Below the pieces are notes generated by a model that saw only the letters and a program-made list of their open reading frames with translations, ran no database searches and was not told where the DNA came from. A stretch of 64,000 nucleotides of DNA from Metaphire vulgaris (taxonomy: Eukaryota > Annelida > Clitellata > Crassiclitellata > Megascolecidae): the NCBI GenBank assembly GCA_018105865.1, contig CM030859.1, positions 8,377,839-8,441,838 on the forward strand. Reading direction: 5' to 3'. A program made the position numbers and the translations under genes. Positions 35,138 through 60,032 of the stretch are shown here, in pieces (position 1 is the stretch's first letter; each line of letters starts with the position of its first letter).

Positions 35138-35458
35138 CAGTGGCGTAGCCAAGATGAGGGTTGGAAGTTTTACCCCCTTCGGGTACTCGACCGAAAAATT
35201 TTAAAATTGTATTTCACACATTTTTAAATTGTCGGACGCGGTTTTGGGGGTAAAGTCCCCTTGGCTGCCCCGAACCAAAATTTTTGTAGAGCAAGTAGCG
35301 CAATTACAGTAAGTAAGTAAGGCGACGGTCTTTTTTTGCTTGTCGGCCGGACAATGGCGAGCAACGAAGATCACGCGTCATAACCTTTTCTTTGGTTGTC
35401 AAGATTTTTAAAAGTCGGAAATCATAACCCCCTTCCGGAAATCCTGGCTGCGCCACTG
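35138..35458. mobile_element. hAT MITE, 'CAGTGGCGTAGCC' family
   Basis: Ends CAGTGGCGTAGCCAAGATG / CTGGCTGCGCCACTG, perfect 8-bp duplications CTTGGATG. 321 bp. Confidence 0.9.
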
Positions 35459-35731
35459 CTTGGATGGGTAGCCATTCTGGGCTTAAACATACTCTCCTCC
35501 AAATGACCACCCTCGTCCAGAGCGAGTGAACCAATAACCGATGCGTTCGTTTCGGACGAACAGGGTCGCCGGTCGATCGGGACTAATAGACGAATTGATG
35601 AACAAAATAAATGCTTTTTCGTCCCTGTGAACCATTTCAAACAGTTCACTGGCGCTATAATGTCCCTCACAAAGTCAACCACTAATGGACTTACTAAATT
35701 TTCCTATAAGGCACTCTATCGGCATACAACA

Positions 35732-35790
35732 TGTGTGTGTGTGTGTGTGTGTGTTTGTGTTTGTTTGTGTGTGCGTGGGTGGGTGTGCAT
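35732..35790. repeat. (TG)n microsatellite
   Basis: About 28 imperfect TG units. Confidence 0.85.
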
Positions 35791-36112
35791 GGTCCCATTT
35801 GATTTCTATTGTGATCGAATCCATACATTTGTACCGAATACGTATTTGGCCAGCCTATATGATTAGCGAAAGCACGCGTACCTGATAGGTACGCTGCAAT
35901 CTGGTAGTGTCTCTAGGTGCTTATTAGCAGGTATGGAGACGTCCTGATAAGTGTTATCAGCGTCGCTCCAGTGTGCGTGTGTGTGTGTTTGTGTCTGTGT
36001 GTCTGTATGTATGTGTGTGTATGTGTGTGTGGTTACAATCAAAATCAATATCGCCTTAGATAATGCAAACAACATAATGCTGTGAACTGAGTAGCACACT
36101 ACAGAATCACTC

Positions 36113-36179
<67 letters not shown>

Positions 36180-36260
36180 CAATAATAATAAAATAATAAT
36201 GTGATTTAAAGTAATCTAGGAGGTTAAGCAAACCTGTGTGAAAACCACTGTTGTAACTCT
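36113..36260 (-). repeat. (AAT)n array with truncated SINE
   Basis: AAT units to about 36200, then GTGATTTAAAGTAATCTAGG ... CCTGTGTGAAAACCACTG, the same SINE fragment as at 1-95. Confidence 0.7.
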
Positions 36261-36331
36261 CCACATTCACTTAGTAGGCCTACCAAGTATATTGCAACTA
36301 CTTTTCATACAAAGTAGATTTAGGCCTAATG

Positions 36332-37304
36332 CAGGGTTTCCCAAACAGTTTGAAACTGCGGCCCACTTCAGCGGCTTTGCAACGTGCCGCGCCCATAATT
36401 AATCAAAGCATGTAATACAAAAATGCATTAGGCCATCTGGCGAACGTTAGTTGAAAAGAATCTTCTGAGTTTTGAACAAATGGCAAAAACGAAAGCTCCT
36501 ATTCAATTCGAATGAAAAATGTGGCAAATATATTAGACAGAATTATTCATATTTTGCCAAATAAGACAGAAGGAGAGAAACAGGTAATGAAATTTCTTGA
36601 AAATTATCTCTTTTTTTAAATTTTGCCAGGAACATACCTTTATTACGCGTATTTAAAATCCTATGAGTACGACAAAATTGCTTAACCGGTAGGTGACTCT
36701 ATTATGGTTGTTATTGGAGTTTCAGAGCAAAGTGGCCGGAATACGCTTCTCTTGCGTTATCGCGAAATAAGGTTAATTTTTACAGGTATTATAGGCCAGG
36801 GTTTCCCGAACTTTTTGAAACTGCGACCACTTCAGCGCCTTATAACATTTGCGCGCCCCTGCAAACTTATTGTCAACTAATATTGAATAAAACACAAATC
36901 ATTTTTAATATAAGCCGTAGCCTATATGGAGGATGCAGACAAATAAATTTATTTAAATCTAAGCCTACTTGCAACTTTCAAGGCTTGTGACATTGTGGCA
37001 TTTGTTAGAACATGACACTTTTGAATCTAATTTCACACTACAGCAGTGGCGGCTCTAGGATTTGGCAAGTGGGGGGGGGCCGTTGGGGTGGCAACTTTTA
37101 ATCATGGGGGCCAACCATTTGTTGTTTAATGTATGTAGCATTAAGTATAGGGTCCCAACTGGGGGCCACTGGGGCCAGGCTCTCTCAGGGGGCACGGGCC
37201 CCTGGCCCCGGTGGAGCCGCCACTGCACTACAGTACCCCGCGACCCATTAGACTGAGCCCTGCGACCCACTTTTGGGTCGCCACCCACAATTTGGGACAC
37301 ACTG
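36332..37304. mobile_element. hAT-like 'CAGGGTTTCCCAAAC' family copy with nested MITE
   Basis: CAGGGTTTCCCAAACAGTTT at the left; CACAATTTGGGACACACTG at the right; inner end at 36798. Interrupted by the MITE 37044-37225. Flanking 8-mers do not match. The left part, with its flank, is duplicated in inverse orientation at about 40890-41600. Confidence 0.65.
37044..37225. mobile_element. hAT MITE, 'CAGTGGCGGCTCC' family
   Basis: Ends CAGTGGCGGCTCTAGG / TGGAGCCGCCACTG, perfect 8-bp duplications CACTACAG. Nested in the older hAT-like element. Confidence 0.9.
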
Positions 37305-37429
37305 GTCATCACCGTCACCGTAATCGTTGTCATTGATGAACTTTTATAGCGCCATGTTAGTACTGTCCTTGACATCAGTCGATAGTCGCTCCTTGATTGA
37401 AATCGTAATTCCCCATTGTCAGATCCAGT

Positions 37430-37587
37430 AACGCATGGAGCAGTCTCAGCTGGACTTTTCATTAGAAATTTGAAGACACATTTATTTAATATTGGATATG
37501 AATTGTGTTAAGCGCTTTTGTTGTAGGCCTTAGCCTTGTCTACTGCGCTATATAAATTGTCAATAAATAAATAAATAAATAAATAAA
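37430..37587 (+). mobile_element. Non-LTR retrotransposon 3' end with (AATA)n tail
   Basis: A LINE-like terminal peptide (FIRNLKTHLFNIGYELC) precedes GCGCTTTTGTTGTAGGCC ... GCGCTATATAAATTGTC and an AATA tail. Confidence 0.55.
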
Positions 37588-37589
37588 TG

Positions 37590-38429
37590 GCGCCTATCTA
37601 TGGCTGCCTTGCATGCGGTTTGTGCATGCCACGTTTCGTTGTCGTTCGACGCAATTTCTGACGTTCCGTGCGTGAATCTTGCGCCGGAGATGAGGATTTC
37701 TTCGAGTCCGTCGGTCTGCTGAAGAGTTTTGGCTGTCCTCAACTGTTTCGCGTCGTTTCGGAAGCCTCGAGTCGGTCTCGCCGCCTGTGCAGGACGTCGC
37801 CATGTTGGCTATTGTTATAGCGCCATGCGAATGTGATCGACGGTCGTTCCGGGCTTCCCTCGAGCATTCATCTTCGCGAGGACGGCTTTCCGCTCTTCGG
37901 TTCCGACGTGTCTCGTGCTGTCCTCTACCTTTCCACGTCGTCCTGGAAGTTCAAGTCAGTCGCCGTCCGTCGGGTGTGCGCCAAAGTCAGCCGCATCGGC
38001 TGCTGCGTGAAAATTCGGCGGATTTGTGGTTGGCTGTCGTTTCTGGACTGCGCTGGATTTTCCATCTTCGTCGGATTTGCCGATTTCGACGACGGAACTA
38101 TCTTCTTGCGGAAGACCGCTTCTTCAGGAACTTTTCCGGTGGTTATATGAACTTATATCCGTACGGAGAAACTCCTACTACCAACTCGCGGACTTTCAAC
38201 ATCATCTTCCGCTCCTCGTTGGCATGTCAATGGGGCTACAGTTTTCCTTGAAGGACCGCTTCTAAAGGACTTTGCGCCGGACTTCTTTACGGCAGCAAAG
38301 GTTTTTTTGCATTATCTCAGTGGATTTTAACATCGCCACCTTCTAACCTTCATTGACATGTCAGCGGTGTCAAAGCGCTTTTGATTTTGGATTTTAAACC
38401 ATGCGTACAGCGCTATATAAATTGTCCTG

Positions 38430-38490
<61 letters not shown>
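37590..38490 (+). mobile_element. G+C-rich element ending in a LINE-type 3' tail and (AAT)n
   Basis: About 780 bases of CG-rich sequence (rich in TTCGTCGG, GACGACGG) end in AAAGCGCTTTTGATTTTGG, then GCGCTATATAAATTGTCC and an AAT array (38429-38490). Three plus-strand readings overlap, none with a recognisable domain. It may be the 5' UTR and tail of a short retroelement; classification uncertain. Confidence 0.4.
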
Positions 38491-38491
<1 letters not shown>

Positions 38492-38558
38492 GCAGTCTGT
38501 TGCAAGCAAGCGCACAATTGTGTCTTTACTATTCTAACATTTATTTAGTCTTTAGAAT

Positions 38559-38838
38559 CAGAGGCGTAGCGAGGGTATCCGGCGCCCGGATGGGGAGAAA
38601 GTGTATCGTTGGCACCCCCAACAGTGCTGACGAGCAAAAAAAGGTAGTTACATATAGTTCTCGGCGCCCCACAGGTCTTACGGCGCCCCTCTTCATATAG
38701 TGCTGACGAGCAAAAAAGGTCGTCGCACATGTTTCTTCTTCTTCATTGTGCATTTCACTTACCCGAATACCCAATTTTGGCGCCCCCTTGCGTCGGCGCC
38801 CGGGGCATATGCCCCTGCCCTCCCTCGCCACGGCTCTG
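38559..38838. mobile_element. hAT MITE, 'CAGAGGCGTAGCGAGG' family
   Basis: Ends CAGAGGCGTAGCGAGGG / CCCTCGCCACGGCTCTG, perfect 8-bp duplications TTTAGAAT. Holds two GACGAGCAAAAAA words. Confidence 0.9.
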
Positions 38839-39036
38839 TTTAGAATAATTGCAATTAGACTCATGGAATGGCGATGTACAGTATGTAAGTGCAAATATTG
38901 CTACAGGCTAATTAAGGATTCATACTGACCACCATATCTTATTGCCTGAATTGTAATGCTTATGCTTGTTCAAAAAGATTAATGCACTCCTTGATGTTAT
39001 AATAATCTTCGACAATATAATTAAGGGTTTGCTAAG

Positions 39037-39312
39037 GATTTAGGGAAGATAGAAGAGTGGTGACATCATTAGACTGCAGAACCGACGGAAGCGAGTTCGA
39101 TGCTCGCAGGAGCCATAGCTGGGATTGACTCAGCCTTCGCTCGACGGCAGTGAAAAATATGAGTAGCCCAGTAGGCCTAACAAGGGCAACATTGCAAAGG
39201 CAACCATAGGTTTGGTGCAATGACTGACCGCCGTCCGCCGATGAATTGCCTAGCCACCTATGGGCTGATGGCCATGAAACTTGGGATCAGCAGCGGGCCC
39301 TATATGGATGAA
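39037..39312 (+). repeat. tRNA-headed SINE
   Basis: Head AGAAGAGTGGTGACATCATT with B box GCGAGTTCGATGCTCGC, then GGATTGACTCAGCC; head and first part of the body match the minus-strand SINE at 26231-26523, later body differs. Ends near ATGAACCTTTACC. Confidence 0.65.
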
Positions 39313-39887
39313 CCTTTACCTTTTAAAAATGATTTCTAATATTCAGTTTGTTTTTCTACATGAGCATTGCGCCTACGTTTTATGTTAGAATGATGTCTTG
39401 CGCTGGAAATAAAACGTCTTCTTTTTCCAGATGTTGAATCGCTGCTTCGATTGTCGCTTATAAGCGTTTGAAAATCTGCGACGAATAATTTTCCACAGTG
39501 TAGCCATAATTATGTCCCACTGGATTTTCGAGCGCCGCCTAGCGAATTCACAAGTAATTAACGTTCAGATTCGCGAATTTTCTAATTATCAGGCAAATAG
39601 GCCCCTACTCAGCACTCGACTTTCTGGAATTGAGAACTTTGCATGGGGCAATTAGTTTCATGCCATCATTAACTGACTTAGGCCTAACAGTCCATAACTA
39701 ATTAAACATAATAAAACTATTTTTAAAACTAGCCGTTTGCCCGTCAAGCATGACAGGAAGACTTCAAGACTAAGTTGCTTTTGCCCGAGGATATATGCTA
39801 GAAATTCAGTTAAAAGTTCGCATAATTGTGATAAAATTGTCTAGTAATTTAAGCCATCCATCATGCCGGTATAGTATATTATAATGA

Positions 39888-40445
39888 CTCCCATATAATA
39901 ATAACTCCCCCTCATTATTATATATATAATAATGACTCCCCCATCATTATTATATATATAATAATAACTCTCTCTATATTATAATAACTCCCTTAGTTTT
40001 TCAGAAGCCAGCTGAGATACCATGGTCTAGAACACCAAAAGCTTTTTTTATATCGAGGATTGTTCCAATAGTGTGCTTGTGGGATTAAAAATTTGTTGTT
40101 TTGGTATCAATTAAATTCGTTATTGGCATTTAAGTGGAGAAATAGGGCTGAAACCATATTGATCAGTGGATAGCATATTAAATGCATCTAAGTAGTTTAA
40201 CATTCTGGTAAGCATTGCCCTTTCAGGAATTTTAGGAAAACTGTGAGATTGGAAATGGGTCTATAATTTCATATAACCATTTTAGAGACATTTTTATAAA
40301 TTGGGGTTATTTTTTTCAATTTTTAGGCCTACTTCTTCTGGGGAGTTATTATAATATAGAGAGAGTTATTATTATATATATAATAATGAGGGGGAGTCTT
40401 TATTATATATATATATAATAATGAGGTGGGAGTTATTATTATAAA
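39888..40445 (-). mobile_element. CR1/L2-like reverse transcriptase fragment inside an inverted repeat
   Basis: The minus strand from about 40300 to 39985 reads NYRPISNLTVF, RAMLTRMLNYLDAFNML and DQYGFSPIS across frameshifts: the YRPIS...QYGF region of a non-LTR reverse transcriptase. On both sides are inverted copies of an ATAATAACTCCC/TATATA block (about 39888-39992 and 40342-40445). Non-functional. Confidence 0.55.
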
Positions 40446-40466
40446 GATTTTGTTAAGTAAAAAATG

Positions 40467-40473
<7 letters not shown>

Positions 40474-40541
<68 letters not shown>
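40474..40541. repeat. (TA)n microsatellite
   Basis: About 33 TA units. Confidence 0.95.
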
Positions 40542-40543
<2 letters not shown>

Positions 40544-40889
40544 ACTTGGTGAATGATGTATGATTTTGTCCAATGATTGATCCATGACCAGAGCATTGCT
40601 TGATCAGTATTTTTATGTTTCTTGGGTTTCTTGATCTTGATAATGCGACATATAGTTGGTCATGGAAAAACACTGACTTGCTTTAAAGCATTCCTATTAT
40701 CCTATATGTGTTACTTTAAGGAAGACGGGAAAAGGCGGAAGATGAGGGAAAGGGGATGGGAATGTGGAAGGCAGAGAGTGGAGGAGGAAGAGCCTGGAAG
40801 AGACATATCGTTTGACCACGGGAAAAGACCAGGGATTTTCCTACACCTCCAGCGGGGGTTACAACCCCAATTTTTGGCAGACACCGCAT

Positions 40890-41600
40890 ATAGGCTACGG
40901 TTTAATTTAAAATGATTTGTGTTTTATCCAATATTAGTCGACAATACATTTGCAACTTTGCAGGGGCGCGCAATGTTATAAAGCCGCTGAAGTGGTCGCA
41001 GCTCCAAAAAGTTTGGGAAACCCTGGCCTATTATACTTGTAACAATTAATCTTATTACGCGATAACGCAAGAGAAGCGTATTCCGGCCATTTTGCTCGGA
41101 AATTCCAATAACGGTCATCTAGGCTAATCGACCTACCGGTTAAGCGAATTTGTCATACTCATAAGATTTTAAATACGCGTAATAAAGGTATGTTTCTGGC
41201 AACATTTTAAAGAGATGCTTTTCAAGAAATCTCAATATCTATTTCTCTCCCTTGTCTTGTTTTGCAAAAATATGAATAATTCTACCTAATATATTTGCCA
41301 TATTTTCATTCGAATTGACTCAGAGTTTTTGTTTTGTCATTTATTCAAAACTCAGAAGATTCTTTTCAACTAATGTTCACCAGATGGCCTGATGCATTTT
41401 TGTATTACATGCTATGATTAGGGGCGCGGCACGTTGTAAAGCCGCTGAAGTGGGCCGCGGTTCCAAAATGTTTGGGAAACCCTGCATTAGGCCTAAATCT
41501 ACTTTGTATGAAAAGTAGTTGCAATATACTTGGTAGGCCTACTATAAGTGAATGTGAAGAGTTGCAACTTACAACAGTGGTTTTCAGTCTGTGTTGGTGA
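40890..41600. repeat. Inverted duplicate of 36215-36920
   Basis: The reverse complement follows 36215-36920 through the SINE end (AAAACCACTGTTGTAA), the unique link (CCAAGTATATTGCAACTACT) and half of the hAT-like element, with scattered differences. Confidence 0.75.
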
Positions 41601-42099
41601 TAGACATGGAGATAGCCAGCGAGAAAATTTAATGGAGCTATGCTGTATACAGCAGTAAAATTAATTGGCCATAAGAATAGTTTGCAAAACAAACACATGG
41701 GCTGATTGTAACAGTGCTTTGTTTCGCATTGATCGAGACCGCTGAGAATTGATTTGCGAAAACAACGACTTTTGAGCACAGGATCAAGCAATTATAGCGA
41801 CATACACCGCCCCTGCCCCTACTCAAGCAGCTGAATTAATTGATAATATAGAAAAGGAACTCTTATATAAAGATTGAATTTCACACGCAGCAGGGCTTGC
41901 AAATAAATGAAGTGAAGTGGTTACTCAGTCTTTTTGCGTGACAGCTCAAACATAAATTTGAAATTAAATGACGCTTTCTCTTAAATCGTAACCGGTCTAA
42001 CCATATACCCTCTACTTCCCCACTTCTCTCCAAGAAATTGTCATTTCTGTGACCAAGATATGGTCAGTAAATCAGAGTTACCTACATACTTGCTTAAGG

Positions 42100-42812
42100 C
42101 CAAAAGGGGCGGTGCTTCCCTGGGACATGTCGCCGAGCGTCGTCTGACTGAAAACGAGGCTGTGGTCAACGCAAACGAGGCAACACATGCTAATGAGCCA
42201 CGGAGTCGACCGTGACCTTCGATGGACTCCTGTACAACGACGAATTGGATGCGAACCGAAGACACGCTTGACCACGCAGGCGCCGGTCGACGTGCTGCTA
42301 TCGCCGAGTGGTTGTCGCGGTTCAACGGAGGTTTGCGTCCATTTCTTTTGGGACTCGTTTTGATTAACGCCAAACGACGACGTTGTCGACCGAGCTGTGT
42401 GTGTGTCAGTGTGTGTGTGTTGGGAAGAAATTCCTCTAGGTTGGCTGCAATGCCAGTGATAGTGGATAGTTAATTGACGTGGTGGTGGTGGTTACCGGAG
42501 TCTCGGAGGACTGGATCGACCCTGGTAAAAACCAGTCGTTAGTGGATCGACAAAAAAAATTTGTCGGCCAACGTCTCAACAGCTGGTGCACCCCCACGAC
42601 CTTCGCCTCGGAAGCCCCGATAATTATCCGTCGATGCCGATGATCGAGGGCGCCGATTGAGATACTGCAGCTGGTGTTGTGGTGAGGGGAGGCGGTGGAG
42701 GAGGAGGAGGACCCCGGGGGAGAGAGAGAGATCGTTCGCTGAGCGTCTTGGTTTTCGTGGGCGTGTGCTGTGTTAAGACCCGAGGTTTGCTCCGCCCGCC
42801 CGCCCGCCCCCG
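42100..42812 (+). promoter_or_regulatory. CpG-rich island, promoter/5' UTR of the C2CD2-like gene
   Basis: Base composition shifts sharply to CpG-rich (many CG, GTCGAC, GACGACG) for about 1.1 kb ending in exon 2. No TATA box is evident near it. An in-frame TAA (42774-42776) lies upstream of the ATG at 42813. Transcription start not identifiable from sequence alone. Confidence 0.5.
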
Positions 42813-57702
<14,890 letters not shown>

Positions 57703-58560
57703 GTAAGATGGGATTTGGGATTTGGTTTTGATCTAGTCTTTGTAGAAAATTAATGAATTCGCATGTCAAGCCAGGCATGTTATTGCGATTTAATCCTGTC
57801 ATTAATTGTAATAGGATATAACAATGCCCTGTTGTGATAATCATTGTGGTCACGATCACAGAAACCATAGATGTAAAAACGTTGGAAAAATAATTTTAAA
57901 AACGTAAAAACGTTACAAAATTTTTAAAAATGTAAAAAACGTTGAATAAAAACGTTACAGTCGTAGGATTAGGGAATGTGCTTTTCCCACCCATGGGGAA
58001 TAAACAAGCAAGTCACACTATGCAAAGCGACTGTGAAATGAAATAAGCAGCAATAATACTGGCATAATTGCTTACTCTATGTTGTAAGTAAGTAAAGCTG
58101 CATGACCTGCTAATGAGCAATCGGCTATACTTTGTAGCTAGACATGAGAAAGCTAATTAATTAGCTCGTTGTAGCTGGTTTCAGAAAATCTGTGGTTTTA
58201 TTTCACAAAAAATGTTGGCAAAAATTTTAAAAAACGTTAAAAACCGTAAAAAATTTAGGAGAAATAAAAATGGGTTAAAAGCATTTATTACATCTATGAC
58301 AGAAACTGATTTCACTGGCTTATTATTGAGTTTTATTTGAGTTGAGTTATTGAGTTTTGCTGTAGCACATGACAGATTTTTAAAGTCACAATTGGAGATG
58401 CATACATCACTATTTATGATGATAATAGCTCTACAGGTGTAGAATTACAGATTTTACCCACCCTGCTTGAATGCACAAATACTGAAGCTTCTGTAGAGAC
58501 CGTAGAGGAATGAACAAATACTGTAGCTTTTGTAAAGGCAGTGTAAGATGACAGGATATG
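57703..58560. other. Intronic DNA with short AAACGTTA-type repeats
   Basis: 57870-57960 and 58195-58270 hold repeated GTAAAAACGTT/AAAACGTTA words in loose tandem. Otherwise nothing is assigned. Confidence 0.4.
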
Positions 58561-58564
58561 TTAG

Positions 58565-58740
58565 GCAGGAAACCCTGCCCTGTGGAATTCGCTGCCCGAA
58601 GATGTTATTAATGCAAATTCTGTTGGCTGCTTTGAGAAACTCCTAAAAAACACTTATTTAACATATCTTTTAAATGATTCCTATGTAAAGCACTCTTGAC
58701 TTTAGCTCCAACTAGTTACTGTGCTTTATAAATTGTCCTA

Positions 58741-58807
<67 letters not shown>

Positions 58808-58826
58808 GTAGTAGTAGTAGTAGTAG
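58565..58826 (+). mobile_element. Non-LTR (CR1/L2-like) 3' end with (AAT)n(AGT)n tail
   Basis: Reads ALWNSLPEDVINANSVGCFE and KLLKNTYLTYLLND, a typical end of the polymerase. It is followed by AAAGCACTCTTGACTTTAGC ... GCTTTATAAATTGTCC and an AAT array ending in AGT units. Confidence 0.8.
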
Positions 58827-59040
58827 AGGAATATGACAAGTTCTGGGGACTGTAATAAATTCACTGTCGTCTTTGCTTTGTGTATTCCATGAACCTAAGC
58901 ATGTCCTTTATATGCATAGATGAGAAGTTTCTTATTCACTACAATTTCCAACTGCTGATTGTGTAGGTGAACGTAATGAGCCATTGAAAAAAGAAAATGC
59001 AGAATATTGATTGTATGTTTTTTTGTTGGCTTGTGACTTT

Positions 59041-59230
59041 GACACTTTAGTCTCAATATTGACCACAGTTTCAATGAAAATGCTAACAGCTTAGGACAGG
59101 TATCTAATAGCATTGTGCTGTTTTGACCCAATGCTCCGTTACAGTCAACCCTACCTAATGTTGTTTGTTGTAGAGCGACAGAAATTCTGATCCTAGTCAT
59201 TTTATTTTTAGTTTTGAGTCTTGTTTCATG
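59041..59230. repeat. Local duplicate of 62173-62550 (without the MITE)
   Basis: GTCTCAATATTGACCACAGT ... AGCATTGTGCTGTTTTGACC ... GACAGAAATTCTGATCCTAG parallels 62173-62550 in the same orientation. Confidence 0.75.
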
Positions 59231-59357
59231 AAAGACAGCAGAGTGAAATTTATAAGAAATCAACAGTTTTTAGATTTTTATCGACCTGCCTGTGTGCTGA
59301 AGAAAATGGACCCCTATTGACCATAGCAAAGCTCTGAATGTGACCATTTAAGATGTG

Positions 59358-59676
59358 CAGTGGCGTCGCACAACAATTTTGTTAGGAGGTGCCTACTCCT
59401 GACGCCGGGGGTAATTGAACGAAAATTGAAAAATAAGTTATTCCACCGCCCACGTAAACATAGATGGCATAGACTGTAGACATAAACATAGACATATAGG
59501 ATAAGCATAGATATCATAAAAGACATTCCAATGCATGTATGGAATTGGGTGTGGTAAAACTTAACGCAAATGCAACAATAATAAACGAAATTTTTAAATT
59601 TTTGTAGACACCATCATTTTTAAAATTTTTTGGGGATGCACAGGCATCCTCTGGCTTCCATTATGCGACGCCACTG
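59358..59676. mobile_element. hAT MITE, 'CAGTGGCGTCGCA' family
   Basis: Ends CAGTGGCGTCGCACAACAAT / ATTATGCGACGCCACTG, 8-mers AAGATGTG/AAGACGTG (7 of 8). 319 bp, just beyond the 3' end of the stress-protein gene. Confidence 0.85.
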
Positions 59677-59822
59677 AAGACGTGACTAGGAACAAGTCTT
59701 AGTCCTAACGCTATTGATCTATGATATCCTGACAACTGCCTTGCCTGGCTCTATTTGAGAATGTTGCAATAACAACATGACCGAGTCAACGTAGGAGGCC
59801 CTTTTGCAGTTGCACCGGGACA

Positions 59823-60032
59823 TTATGTGTGCTTCGGTGCGTGGCAGCAGATGACAACCGGGCAGTGGGCGTGATGGAGGACATAGTTGCTGACACTCCC
59901 GAGTATCGTGCGTGAGATGCTCCCGAGTCCACGCGTTCCCATGACGATCATTTCCGCCAGCTCCATTGCGGCCTCTCCCACGATCGCTTCTCCTGGTTTC
60001 GCGGCGAACTTTGCCACTATTCTGCCAGAAAT
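59823..60032 (-). CDS. Universal stress protein, exon 4 (terminal)
   Basis: Acceptor AATCGATTTGTAG, 69 codons plus TAA. Carries KPGEAIVGEAA, the glycine-rich nucleotide-binding motif and the C-terminal dimer strand HCPVVIC. Confidence 0.92.
   Translation of the reverse strand: MSGRIVAKFAAKPGEAIVGEAAMELAEMIVMGTRGLGSISRTILGSVSNYVLHHAHCPVVICCHAPKHT

Noticed and set aside
37787..38251. 154-codon G+C-rich reading
   Set aside because: Three overlapping plus frames are equally open, residues show no recognisable domain, and the segment ends in a retroelement-type tail.
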